This document shows positions 10,368-20,248 of a stretch of DNA of 61,162 bases, piece by piece. The stretch covers positions 258,983 through 320,144 of the forward strand of contig ML977027.1 in NCBI GenBank assembly GCA_010015675.1, written 5' to 3'. Each line of letters starts with the position of its first letter. Position 1 is the stretch's first letter. A program made the translations under genes and the position numbers. This stretch comes from Byssothecium circinans (taxonomy: Eukaryota > Ascomycota > Dothideomycetes > Pleosporales > Massarinaceae). The notes below the pieces were generated by a model. That model did no database searches. It was given only the letters and a program-made list of their open reading frames with translations, and was not told the DNA's origin.

Positions 10368-12081
10368 TCACTTCCTCTTCCCCTTCTTCTTCCCCCCACC
10401 ACCACTCGGCACCGTCTTCGGCGCCGCATGCCCAAGATCCTTAAGATGCTGAAACAACTGCGTCTTCGACAGAAACGCCGCGCCACATACCGCACATGTA
10501 CTCTTCAATTCTTGTGCGTCTAGACTTCCCTGCTGCGCAGCCTTTTTCGCTCTCTTTTTCGCTGCGGCGCCCATTTTCTTTCCCGCTGGGGCGCTGGGTT
10601 CGGCGACTAGTGGATCTGGTGCAAGGGAGTCGTGATTAGGGATAGGGACAGTAGAAATGGGGGCTTCGTTATGGATATCGGGCGCGTTTGCTGGTTTGCG
10701 GAAGGAGGAAAGGCGGGCTTCTATGTCGGAGCGGGAGGCGTATTCGTCGTCGTCTGAGGAGGAGGGGTCGGTTGAGGGGGTATCTTTGGTAGCGGTGGTT
10801 GAGGCTTGTTTTGAGTCGTCGTCATCTGGGCCTTCGTCTTCGAGATGCATGTCTTCTATTTCGTTCGCGATTTCGTCTGTAGGATCTTCTGGGGCTGTGG
10901 TGTCTTCGATTGAACCGTCGGCTGACATTGGCGTCATAATACCGCTGCTGACTACGTCGTCGTCGAGGTTCAGATGCGCGTTGTCTTTCCGCATCTTCTT
11001 CTTAAGTGCGTAAACGGCTTTTTGGTGTTTCTTGCTCTTTTCATGTGCATCGTACTGTCGTTCGCTCTTGAACGTCTTGTGACACGCCACGCACTCGAAG
11101 ATGTCCTCTTTCTCTTCTTCCTCCGACTCCTCGATCAACTCTTCAGGGTCCCTCGCTTTTGCCCATTCAGGCACGGCCTCCTCTTCCATCATCTTCTCCA
11201 CCTGTGCAGCTCGCAACTTCGCCGCCCTGGCCTTATTCGCGTCCCGCTGCGCCTTTGCTGCTTCCTCAGCACTCTGCTTATTTGGCGTATATCTCGGATC
11301 CCTCTTCCTCACAAACGCCACCAGCGTCCTCACTGCATCATTGAACGCCCGTATGCCCTCTTCCCTAAACTTCCTATTCTCCTTCTCCATCAGCCTCCGC
11401 ATCCTCCGATCCGCCGCCTCGCTCGTCCGGTAAACATCCATCCACGCAAACGTCTTGACCGTTGCAAAACCATTCCAAATCGCATAAAACTCGCGCACAA
11501 CATCCTCGTGCGTGTCCGCCTTGTGCCCAAAGCTCGGGTAATCCGGTATCCTGACGCCCTCGTAGTCTGCCGCATGCGCCTCTTCCCTCGCCAGCTGTTC
11601 AAAGGTCTCGCGCACGAAGCCGTAGAAGCCGTTCGGCGAGTCGGAGAAATCGACGTTGCCGCGGAACTTGCCCATCATGCGCGCGATGTCGTCGGCGGTG
11701 GTGACGGGCATGTTGTACTCATAGTGCACATTGTCGTCGCCGGAGCCAGAGGCCCCGCGCAGGATATCGCCCTCGTGGGCATCGTACCAGGAGCGCTCTT
11801 GCGGGTCGGAGAGGACTTCGTAGGCGGACTGGACTTCGGCGAAGAGGGCGGTGGTGCGGTCGGCGTCGCCGTAGTTGCGGTCCGGGTGCAGTTCGAGGGC
11901 TTTGCGGCGGTAGGCTTTTTTGATTCTGCTTGTGTCAGCGATATGATGGGTGAGATTGGCGAGGTGTGATGTACTCGTCATCTGTCGCGGTGCGCTCGAC
12001 ACCGAGCAGTTCGTAGTAACTCGTCTTCACTTCCACATTCGAGGCGGCGCCGGCGCCTTCGGTCGACTGTTGCGCGCCCAT
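10368..12081 (-). CDS. JJJ1: JJJ1/DNAJC21-type J-protein with two C2H2 zinc fingers
   Basis: Exons (minus) 12081-11975 and 11925-10368 encode 554 aa. The spliced J domain starts YYELLGVERTATDDE and contains the LHPDRN (HPD) motif that stimulates Hsp70 ATPase. An acidic/charged middle carries a JAZ-type C2H2 finger, CVACHKTFKSERQYDAHEKS (residues ~320-345), and a second finger, CAVCGAAFLSKTQLFQHL, lies near the C-terminus before a Lys-rich tail. This order matches yeast Jjj1. That protein works with Rei1 and Ssa Hsp70 in the cytosol to release the Arx1/Alb1 export factor from pre-60S ribosomes. The start at 12081 was chosen because the in-frame ATG at 12002 lies inside the intron and would lose half of the J domain. 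The gene is divergent from the SPX-RING gene. Confidence 0.9.
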
Positions 12082-12680
12082 CTCTTTTACCTATCTCAAG
12101 CGGCGGGTTGCAGGATATTCGGCGCTATCATGCGGCCGTCGGTCTACAATGGTAAGCGATCGAGTGTGTCTGGAAAAAGGTTTTGTGGCTGTGAGGAAAG
12201 TGTGGCGGAACTTAAAGTAAGAAAATGGCATCAGACATCTGAACTCACTGTATCTTCAGTGATACTACAAAAACACCATGCAACCTTCTCACGTTTGCGC
12301 ATCACTCATGTCCATTTTTCAACCCCAGATCTGCCCCAGATCCGCCCCGCGTTCGCAGAATCGCACGGCGCCCTTCGCTGGCGACAAACAAGGCTAGGCT
12401 TCAACGATACAACACACCGTCATCGTTAACAACAATAAACGCAGGGCATGATTTATTTCCCTCCCGCAAAAGCAAAATCCTCATATCGAGGGACTCTGTT
12501 TCTCCGAACATCCCTAAGCTTCAATCGCGACGCGGTTCAAGGTCGCGCTACGTCACTCGGAACGTCTTTCCGAACCACTCCACGTCCATCACCCAATAAG
12601 GCCTCTAGGAGAACCCACATGCGAAAATCTGCCTTCTCACGGGCTCGCTCAACCCCGATATCTACCCCACAGAGCCAACC
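12082..12680. promoter_or_regulatory. Divergent promoter between JJJ1-like and SPX-RING genes
   Basis: About 600 bases separate the two start codons, so both genes must draw regulation from this interval. The open frames inside have no recognisable product. I see CT-rich tracts near 12,290-12,350 but no CACGTG phosphate-response-type box; the nearest is a CACGTC at ~12,579. The role is inferred from position. Confidence 0.55.
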
Positions 12681-14188
12681 ATGAAATTCGGCCAAGTCTT
12701 CAAAGAAGCCCTGCGGAACGACGGCTTTCCGTCGGAATGGATAGACTCAGCCATCTCCTACTCGCAGCTCAAGAAATGCATCAACAGCCTCACCGATGAA
12801 CTAGCGCAGGTCGGCCTCGATCCAGCGACATTGGAGAAACTACTCAAGCATGTTGAGGACTATAACGCTTCGGCGGAAAAGAGACATGGCGACGAGTTTA
12901 GGCCGTTTGAGTATATCTTGGGTAATGGAGATGGGGAGAAGAAGACGTTTCAACCCAAGTTATTGTTCTATGTCGAGGAGGCAACGGGCGCATTACATAG
13001 TGCGAAGCTAAACAAGGAGACGTGGGAGAAGTTGCAATTACTAGCTGTAGAGACGGGCATGTCAGATCTCAAAGTCTACGAAGAGGAGGAAGAAGACGAG
13101 TCGGACGAAAAGGAGGATTCCACTTCAAGTAACGGACAAGCAAAGACCGACGGCAAGGCGAAAAAGCATGGACTAAGAACCGTCGAAGTCCCCTTAACAT
13201 CCGATACCGAATTCTTCACTAAACTCACCACCGAGCTCTCCGGCCTCGAAGCTTTGCAAGCAAAAGAAGAAAAGCGCATGCACGCCGAAATCGAAGACCT
13301 AGGCCGTCAAATCGCTCGTTTAACTGACCCTGACCGAAAAGCCAATAGGAAAATCCTAGCTGTATGGCGACAGATATTTCAACTTTATCTTGAAGAAAGC
13401 ATTTTCTTTGGTGCGACAGAAAGGGATCACGCGGCTCATGATGCGCAGGAGGCGACGGCAAGGTTTCAAGACTTCTGCAAGAGGGTCAAGGAAACGGGAC
13501 TACTGGGAAAGTTGAAGAAGAGGGAGAGTGTCGAGGCGATGGATATGTTCATGCATATCAACCGGGAAATCCTGCAGGGGCTGAAGTTTGGTGAAATAAA
13601 CCACACCGCCATGTCCAAAATCCTCAAAAGTTTGTCTCCCTTCCATGGGTTAATCCGTCACGGCCCCCTGCTAACTTCTCATCTAGAATTTGACAAACGC
13701 ACCGCCCTAGGCGTAAAATCCACCCTCCCCTCCACCATCTCGTACCCGCAATTCTCCCAACATCTCGCCAAAGCCGTCTGCGCTGAAGTCAACACCCAGG
13801 TCCTCTCCCACGTCCCGCAAATCGACGACTACACCTGTCCCATGTGCACGGAAATCAAATGGCGACCTGTCAAACTAGCTTGTGGCCATACCTTCTGTAT
13901 TAGATGTTTGGTGGTTATGCAGAGCAAAAAGCAGAATAACTGTCCGCTGTGTAGGGAAAAGTGTGTTGCGGCAGCGACCGAGGGTATGTATGACCACGAG
14001 AGGCGGAGGACGAAAGGCAGGATGGGATGGCTGACGTGTGAGCAGACAATTTGGACCTTAAACTCGCGGACTTTTTGAAGAAATGGTTCCCCGATGAGGT
14101 CAAGGCGAAGCAAAAATACAATGAACTCATGGCGGGTGTCGATGCGTATGGCGAGGGGTATAGTACACATAGGTGCATTGTCATGTAG
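12681..14188 (+). CDS. SPX domain - RING finger E3 ubiquitin ligase
   Basis: Exons 12681-13629, 13687-13983 and 14046-14188 give 462 aa. The N-terminus MKFGQVFKEALRNDGFP is the canonical start of an SPX domain, which senses inositol pyrophosphates as a proxy for phosphate. The domain is split by an acidic insert (~135-150) and closes with the spliced KKFDKRTALG block near 316. A C3HC4 RING finger follows (CPMCTEIKWRPVKLACGHTF and CIRCL...CPLCREKC, ~375-415). This architecture, fungal RING-14 and plant NLA/BAH1-like, marks ubiquitin ligases linked to phosphate transporter turnover. The first intron is exactly 57 bases, is stop-free, and has a GCTAAC branch site, so unspliced RNA would still read through with 19 extra residues. 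Confidence 0.9.
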
Positions 14189-16129
14189 ACTTTTGTACGT
14201 ACATGCAGTATCGTCGTCCTGATGCCTCACTATCGACGGCTTGAGCGCCACACACGTCGCTAGACCCTCATATTATTCGTCCCATTGCATGGTGAGTCAC
14301 TCTAGCCGTCAATGGTCCGAACAAAACTCAATCCTAACACGACGCGCAGAACAACGATGCGAATCACAACTGCAAGGAGGAAATGGGCGGCGTATTTACT
14401 CCAGTTTGTCTTCTTTCCCCCTTTTTCGAGATACCTCCAACGCAATGCATAACGTTCATCCTTTCTTCTCTCTCCCGTACTCCGTATAAGTATCTCGCAT
14501 TGCCTATCCTCGTCAACCCGCCTGTCTGCGGCATAAGGTGTTTTGCACTTGGCACTCCTAGGCGTTTGGGCAAGCGTGGATTCCGGTTCTGTTTGTGAGC
14601 ACGCTGTTTCACTTGCCAAGCTGTAAGTGAAGGGGAACGGGACGCGCGTATGCTATGCTACTTATGCTATGCGATTTGATGCCATGCGTTCGCACAGGTA
14701 ATCGGGTGGAATGTTTTATTTATATTGAGGAATGGGAGTGGGGAGGGGTTATTTTTGTACTGAGATCTTCATACCTGGGTATGCTGATGTGCTTGAGAGA
14801 GGATCGGGGACGACTGAGAGGAGTCCGGGCGGGCTATTGCGTGCCGGAGGCCTCGTCCGTGGTGAGACCGTCTCGGTCTCTGCTCAAGCTTACATGCATT
14901 CATAGCTGTCATCACTTCACCGTGGACTGGAGGTTCACCACAGGCTGTGGGCGAGGGGTCTATCACGTGATACCCACCTCGCCCAGCACTCAAGCGCTTC
15001 CCAAAAACCCTCCATCCAATCAGTCCCAACATGCAACGAACGCTCAAACCCCGTTCATATAAATGAAACCAAAAATACCAAGCTCAAAACCGACAACATG
15101 TGAACAGCCCCCGAGTCGAACGTTTTCCAAACACCAAACCTTTAGCGATTCTTGGCAAGCTGATACACGCAAAGTCGCAGCTCCGCACCTTCACGCCTCC
15201 TCTCCGTGTATGATCGCCATCCCCAAACATGAATACGAGCAGTGGATTTGCGGAACGTATCTCGCACCAGTGAAATTGTTTTTCTATTCATGTTTTTGCT
15301 GTCTTTTAGGATCGCTGTGTGGGTATGACGTATTGACGGGTGCCTCCTGTTTGGATGTCGTTAGGATCGGTCCAGGGACATATTCCCATTCACGGGCTGT
15401 CGCAGGCTTGGCCAAAAGCTTATCCGTTGAAGTCGCACGATTCCATTATTATTGATGCTGGATTAAGCTCCGCTCTCGCAACTCCCAGCCACGGCACCTC
15501 AGGAACCGAGGCGTTGAGGCACGCTTCTCCGTTGCATGTTTGAGATGCCTCGATCTGGTGCAGCAGGGCGCGTGGTCCAGCCCCGCCGTGCCCGCCTACC
15601 TTATGGACATACTATCACGGATTAGTCTACGTCTTCCCGCCGTCTAGACGCCTGCATCCCGTGCCATGGCTGCCTTGGTGCACCTACTGCCTGATCACCA
15701 GAGTGAAACTGCCGCCTCCCGGTGTTTGTGCAGTGAAGGATGGGATAGAGGCGATCTGGCTCGCTCCCTGCATTGTGGAGGAGAAGGATCAACGGAGAGG
15801 CTTTTTTCCGACACATGGGGATGTTCCATGGTGTGATGGTTTGGATTGATTAGCGTAAGGGAGTATTTAAGGTATTCTTTTTCTTCTAGTCTTGAATTTC
15901 TTTACTTTCATCTGAAGTTCCAACAGCACTCTTTCATTAAAGTGTTCTTTCTTCTTCTTCCTCCTTCTTTCTACCTTTTATTCTTCCTTCCCTCGTCGGT
16001 TGAATCGACTTTTGTTCGCTTCTTTCCCTCCTGCCGAGCAGTCTTCAATTCTTACATACCGACTTTAACAAACGAATTCTTTCAATCAAAGCCTCTCCTT
16101 TCATCATCATCATCATCATCACCATCATC
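14189..16129. other. Intergenic; contains copy A of a diverged repeat
   Basis: This 1.9-kb stretch precedes the repeat-protein gene. From about 15,150 to 15,780 it matches, in order but imperfectly, 19,200-19,920 on the other side of that gene (see findings). A perfect 7-base inverted repeat with a 3-base loop lies at 14864-14880 (GAGACCG/CGGTCTC). The last ~250 bases are strongly CT-rich and end in CAT repeats just before the ATG, as in highly expressed fungal promoters. Confidence 0.55.
15150..15780 (+). repeat. Copy A of a diverged direct repeat
   Basis: Shared blocks with copy B appear in the same order. They are CTGATACACG...AAGTCGC (15169), GTGAAATTGTTT (15270), TTGACGGGTGCCTCC (15332), CAGGCTTGGCCAAAAGCTT (15402) followed by CGTTGAAGTCGC, AGGCGTTGA (15509), and CACCAGAGTGAAACTGC (15697). 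Spacing between blocks varies, so the duplication is old or was mutated. It has no ORF and probably covers the upstream region of the gene at 16130. Confidence 0.6.
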
Positions 16130-17308
16130 ATGCAGTTCTCTACCCTTACCCTCCTTCTAGGCCTCATGGCCGCTTCGCCCATCGCGTCCAAGCCCGTCGA
16201 TTTCGACCAGGCGTTGGCCATCCGCGACTCTGTACGTATTCCTCTCATCTCATTACATATCATATCATTATACCAACAATATCTAACTGGTTTACAGTCC
16301 CTAAGTACCGCTCATCCCATCGAAGCCCCCGTTGTAGCCCGCCGCGGCGAGGGTAAGGACGGCAAGAAGGCCAAAAAGGGCAACAACGGCGACGATGAAG
16401 CAGCAGCGGGAGCAGGAGCAGAGAATGGTGCCGTGGCAGGAAATGAGGAGGGCAACGGCAAAGGCAAAAACAACGCGGGCGAGAAAGCTGGAGCTGGAAA
16501 GAACAATAACAACGGTGTAGCGGCCGGCGGAGCCAACAATGGTGCCGCGGCAGGAAACGGGACCGCAGCAGGTGGTGCTGGTGCCGGTGCCTGTGCTGTC
16601 AACGGCAAAGGCAAAAAAGCCGCCAAAAAAGCGGGCAAGAACGCCAAGGGCAACAACAACGAGGACAATGAAGAAGCAGCAGCAGCCGGAGCCGGAGGGG
16701 GTAATGGTGCTGCGGCAGGAAATGGGACTGCGGAGGCCGGTGCTGGAGCTGGCAAAGGCAAGAAGAACGCGGGGAAGAAAGCTGGCAAGAAGGCTAAGGG
16801 CAACAACGGCGATGACGAAGCAGTTGCTGAAGTGGGCAATGGTGCCGCGGCAGGAAATGGGACTGTGCCTGATTGTGCTGATGCTGGCAATGGCAAGAAG
16901 GGTGCTGGCAAAAAGAACGCAGGCAAGAAAGCTGGAAAGAAGGCCAAGGGTAACAACGGCGATGATGAAGCAGCAGCCGGAGTGGGCAACGGTGCTGCGG
17001 CAGGAAATGGAACTGCGGAGGCCGGTGCTGGCAAGGGCAAAAAGAACGCGGGCAAGAAAGCGAAGGGCAACAACAACGACGATGATGAAGCAGAAGCTGG
17101 AGCCGGAGCAGAGGAGGGTGTCGCGGCAGGAAACGAGGATGGCAACGGCAAGGGCAATGGCAAAAACAACGCGGGTGAGAAAGCTGGAGCTGGAAAGAAA
17201 GCCAAGAACAACGACGGCAATGCTGCGGATGAGGCAGCTGGGGCGACGAACGGGAACGTGAACGGGAAGGGGAAGAAGAATAACGGCAACGCCGACGAGG
17301 AGGATTAG
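16130..17308 (+). CDS. Secreted Ala/Gly/Lys/Asn-rich tandem-repeat protein
   Basis: Exons 16130-16231 and 16298-17308 encode 370 aa. A clear signal peptide (MQFSTLTLLLGLMAASPIAS) is followed by a short pro-like segment ending in a dibasic VVARR near residue 48, a possible Kex2 site. The rest is low complexity. It has five or more imperfect repeats that alternate basic KGKKNAGKKAGKKAKGNN blocks, acidic DDEA blocks and GNGAAAGNGT blocks. Only two cysteines are visible. No known fold is recognisable. Such proteins may be wall-associated, matrix or effector-like, and I do not assign a function. The intron is 66 bases and in frame. The opposite strand is also open by repeat bias and should not be annotated. 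Confidence 0.78.
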   Translation: MQFSTLTLLLGLMAASPIASKPVDFDQALAIRDSVRIPLISLHIISLYQQYLTGLQSLSTAHPIEAPVVARRGEGKDGKKAKKGNNGDDEAAAGAGAENGAVAGNEEGNGKGKNNAGEKAGAGKNNNNGVAAGGANNGAAAGNGTAAGGAGAGACAVNGKGKKAAKKAGKNAKGNNNEDNEEAAAAGAGGGNGAAAGNGTAEAGAGAGKGKKNAGKKAGKKAKGNNGDDEAVAEVGNGAAAGNGTVPDCADAGNGKKGAGKKNAGKKAGKKAKGNNGDDEAAAGVGNGAAAGNGTAEAGAGKGKKNAGKKAKGNNNDDDEAEAGAGAEEGVAAGNEDGNGKGNGKNNAGEKAGAGKKAKNNDGNAADEAAGATNGNVNGKGKKNNGNADEED

Positions 17309-17834
17309 AACGCTGCCACTCGGAACACAGTGTGTGCCAACTAGAAGCGTCAAGAGCAGGGAAAGGGCTCGGGCGCATACGCGTCTCCTACGGACCCTCT
17401 GGATCCTACCTGCAACCCCATGCCCCGGAGACTTATCTTTTGCTTGGACTGTGATTGTGGTTGCGATTGCGATTGGGAAGGGTTACGATGAACCGATTGG
17501 ATTCCATCAAGCTCTGCGAGCGAAAAGAAGTTGTATATAGATGAAAATACCCCTAGGGGTTGCCTAGAATGCAACGAATTCGAACGGTGGAATATAAAGA
17601 CCGGTTTTAGACGGCGAAGAAAGCAAACTTTGATGTTTTTGACTGTCGTGCTGGTGTGGTGCTCTGAAGGATGCAATGGTATTGGGGTTAACAGAATATA
17701 AAGCAGGTGCTTTATCAAGAAGGGTTTTTTTCCACCGAGCTGTTTAGTTGATTCAATGCTTATTCCTTCCCGCTCCTCTACTTCTGCAGTGATACGATAT
17801 CACCCCTTAATCCCCTCATTACCCCCTCGGAAAC

Positions 17835-17889
17835 TGTTGGGTAGTGGAGACCTGAGAGCAGAGGGTGATGTATTAATCCCCTCAGAAAC
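17835..17889 (+). repeat. 55-bp partial tandem copy of the LTR-like 5' end
   Basis: The segment TGTTGGGTAGTGGAGACC...GATGTATTAATCCCCTCAGAAAC is followed at once by a second TGTTGGACAGTGGAGACCCG. Both are preceded by a CCCCTC(G/A)GAAAC sequence. It appears to be a local duplication of the element's 5' end together with its flank. Confidence 0.65.
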
Positions 17890-18047
17890 TGTTGGACAGT
17901 GGAGACCCGAGAGAAAGTGTAAGAAAGTGATGTATTATGTGTTACGCTAAGGTGCTCAGGAGATGTGGCCATATAGGCAGGAGCCGATGCTAGACCGAGA
18001 AACGGTACTGAACGGTCTGGAACGATCAAGTCCTATGCAGTCCAACA
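17890..18047 (+). mobile_element. Solo-LTR-like element, 158 bp
   Basis: The element begins TGTTGGACAG and ends CAGTCCAACA, a TG...CA boundary with a 10-base terminal inverted repeat. Flanks GAAAC (left) and GGAAC (right) could be a 5-base target-site duplication with one transition. It is the same size and clearly homologous to 54613-54769. Shared internal blocks are GACCCGAGAG, GAGGTGCTCAGGAGA-like and a TATATAGG-type box. No internal retrotransposon domain adjoins it, so solo LTR, TRIM or a similar small element is inferred. Confidence 0.7.
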
Positions 18048-19199
18048 GGAACCCTAGTAATAACCCATAGATCCCTCTTAACTGCGGCCCTCTAATCCAA
18101 CACTGCGAAAAGCGAAGTAAAAATACAACGAACTTATAGTGACTATGGGACTGTTGTGTAACGATACGGACTGACACCAGCTTCGGTACGGCTCAGAGTC
18201 GGATCCGAATAATCATAGAGGCACAGAAGGTTTAAACAATGAACTAGGAAGAAAGGTCAATCCATAGGTCTTGCAATATAGAGGACTTATATGCTATTAG
18301 GATTCGGGGGCGATCTAGTATCGGGTAGATGAGGCCGAAGTGCTTAGGGATATTGAAACTTAACCCAGGAAGATGTTAGGCCGATGGTTTCAGCGATGCA
18401 CTATCGGCTAGGTGCGTAGCGACGTCGGATGTGAATCGGAGAAGAAGCATGTGGCGAGAATCGTCACATGTTGATACAAATAGTGAGGGTTACAGTACGC
18501 ATAACCTCCATTCCTTTCTTCCCTCTATGTGTTGGAATAGGATGTCATCATGTATCTCTCTAGCCAATTCGCCTAGACATGACAGAACCAGAACCGTGAC
18601 TGCTCACATGGTAAGCAGCGGGTCTACTGGCGTTCCTATCGCGTGATCCCCAACTGGCCGGGGGCGCAACATGCAGGAATCCTCGAACCAACAAACCCCA
18701 AACTGCGACCCGCTCATGTGCAGAAATAAAACTAGAATATACACTGTACCAAGCTTAAACACCATAAGAATGTCTGAGCAAATCTATCCTAGCATCTCCC
18801 CCGCGGTTCAGGGAAAAACGTCCACTCACAAAACTTCACTCTTTCACAATCATAATATTTCTTACATAGTCTTATATTAATTAGGAACAAGAAAGCTCTA
18901 GCTTTATTTCTATAACGTCTTTATTAAATAATTCTTATAGTTAAGCTATTCTATCATGCAGGGAAGCTTTAAAGGAAGAAGATTTTCCGTTGTTCGCTTT
19001 GTTTAGCAAGTGATAGCATTAAATTTTTGAGATGGGCCTTTTTCCGTGCACCGTGTAGGCCCTAAGTCTAGCATTAACATTGTCTACACTACCACAAGGG
19101 AAGTAGTTGACCGGAGGGGGGCTCCTTGCTGTTACATGTTGATGCGAAAAGCTGCCTGACTATTTCTTTAAGGCCTTGTGAGCATAAAAAAAATGATCT

Positions 19200-19980
19200 T
19201 GGCGATCTGATACACGTTAAGTCGCGCACATCTTCAGTGCCGCGTACACAGGTCACTACCCGTGAACATGGATAAGGACCCTGAATTCACGGACGTGTTG
19301 GGATGTCGCAGCGGTGAAATTGTTTCTTTGCTGCTTATTGTGACCGTCCTTTTTTGGGGTTGTTGTTGTACCACCTGGCATGATTATGGTCAGAGCGATG
19401 AACGAGAGCGAGCGATTACTTAGAGCCCACATGCACTCAACTCATGAGCGGTTTCACTTTACTGCTAACCTAGCTCTAGGTTATTAAAGAGATAATAAGG
19501 TCAGGTAGGTTACCATAGTTACTGACCTGGTGGATATGCATGACGTACGTCGGATTGACATGTTGACAGGCGCCTCCCGGTGAGCGGCTCGTGGAAACAG
19601 GGGCAGGGCAGAGGGATATCCTTCCTTCACGGCTTATCACAGGCTTGGTCGAAAGCTTGATCCGTCGAAGTCGCGCTAAGCGTTCAATAATTCCTAGCCG
19701 TTGACGCGCAATTATGGTCTACCTATGGTACTCTCGCAGGTCCCAGCTACCTCGTGACCAGGCGCCCAGGTACCAAGATGTTAAAGAACCAAGGCGTTGA
19801 TGTTTGATATGGGCGCATAATCCGCCCCGCGTACCTCAGGTACATGAGTGAGACACCAACACTACTGCATCACCAGAGTCAAACTGCGGCGGTAATACTG
19901 TAGTGGATACAGGCGCCGACAGGTACATGATATATCTTTTTGTTTGGATTGCGATTGCGGTTGCGGTTAGGAGGGATTGA
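19200..19980 (+). repeat. Copy B of a diverged direct repeat (gene-less)
   Basis: It is collinear with 15,150-15,780: CTGATACACGTTAAGTCGC (19207), GTGAAATTGTTTC (19313), TTGACAGGCGCCTCC (19563), CAGGCTTGGTCGAAAGCTT (19640) then CGTCGAAGTCGC, AGGCGTTGATG (19792), and CACCAGAGTCAAACTGC (19870). A copy-B-specific insertion lies between 19,340 and 19,555. It carries no gene like that at 16130. Confidence 0.6.
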
Positions 19981-20248
19981 AAGGTATGAGAACTTTAGAA
20001 GGAATTGATTGGAGTATGTCTTCCTCGATAAGCAAATGAATCTTGTACTGGATGCAAATAGACTGCGGATGACTTAGCATAGAACGGATTAGGACTCCAG
20101 AGATGAGCTTCTTGTTTTTGATTGCCATGGTGATTGTACACTTTTTGAAACGTCACGGGGTTTTGGGATCATATACATCGAATGATGTTCTCATTACAAG
20201 GGGTTCCGTACCTCTCCCCATTTCCACACCCGGACATTCCACTCCACC

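Larger units (their letters stand above)
17309..20248. other. Repeat-bearing intergenic region
   Basis: This 2.9-kb gap contains an LTR-like element (17890-18047), a partial tandem copy of its 5' end (17835-17889), an AT-rich patch (about 18,880-18,960) and copy B of the diverged repeat (19,200-19,980). A purine/G-rich GATTGCGGTTGCGGTT tract at 19,956 resembles the 3' flank of the repeat-protein gene (17,450-17,480). No intact gene is supported. Confidence 0.6.

Noticed and set aside
10974..11969. 331-codon plus-strand frame opposite the JJJ1-like gene
   Set aside because: The minus strand has a J domain and zinc fingers; this frame is a mirror effect.
14864..14880. GAGACCG-TCT-CGGTCTC hairpin as a terminator or ncRNA
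   Set aside because: Isolated 7-base stem without a T tract or neighbouring structure; expected by chance at this length scale.
16301..17353. 350-codon minus-strand frame opposite the repeat protein
   Set aside because: The open frame is forced by the repeat composition; its product is a hydrophobic Ala/Leu/Pro/Ser string without start context.
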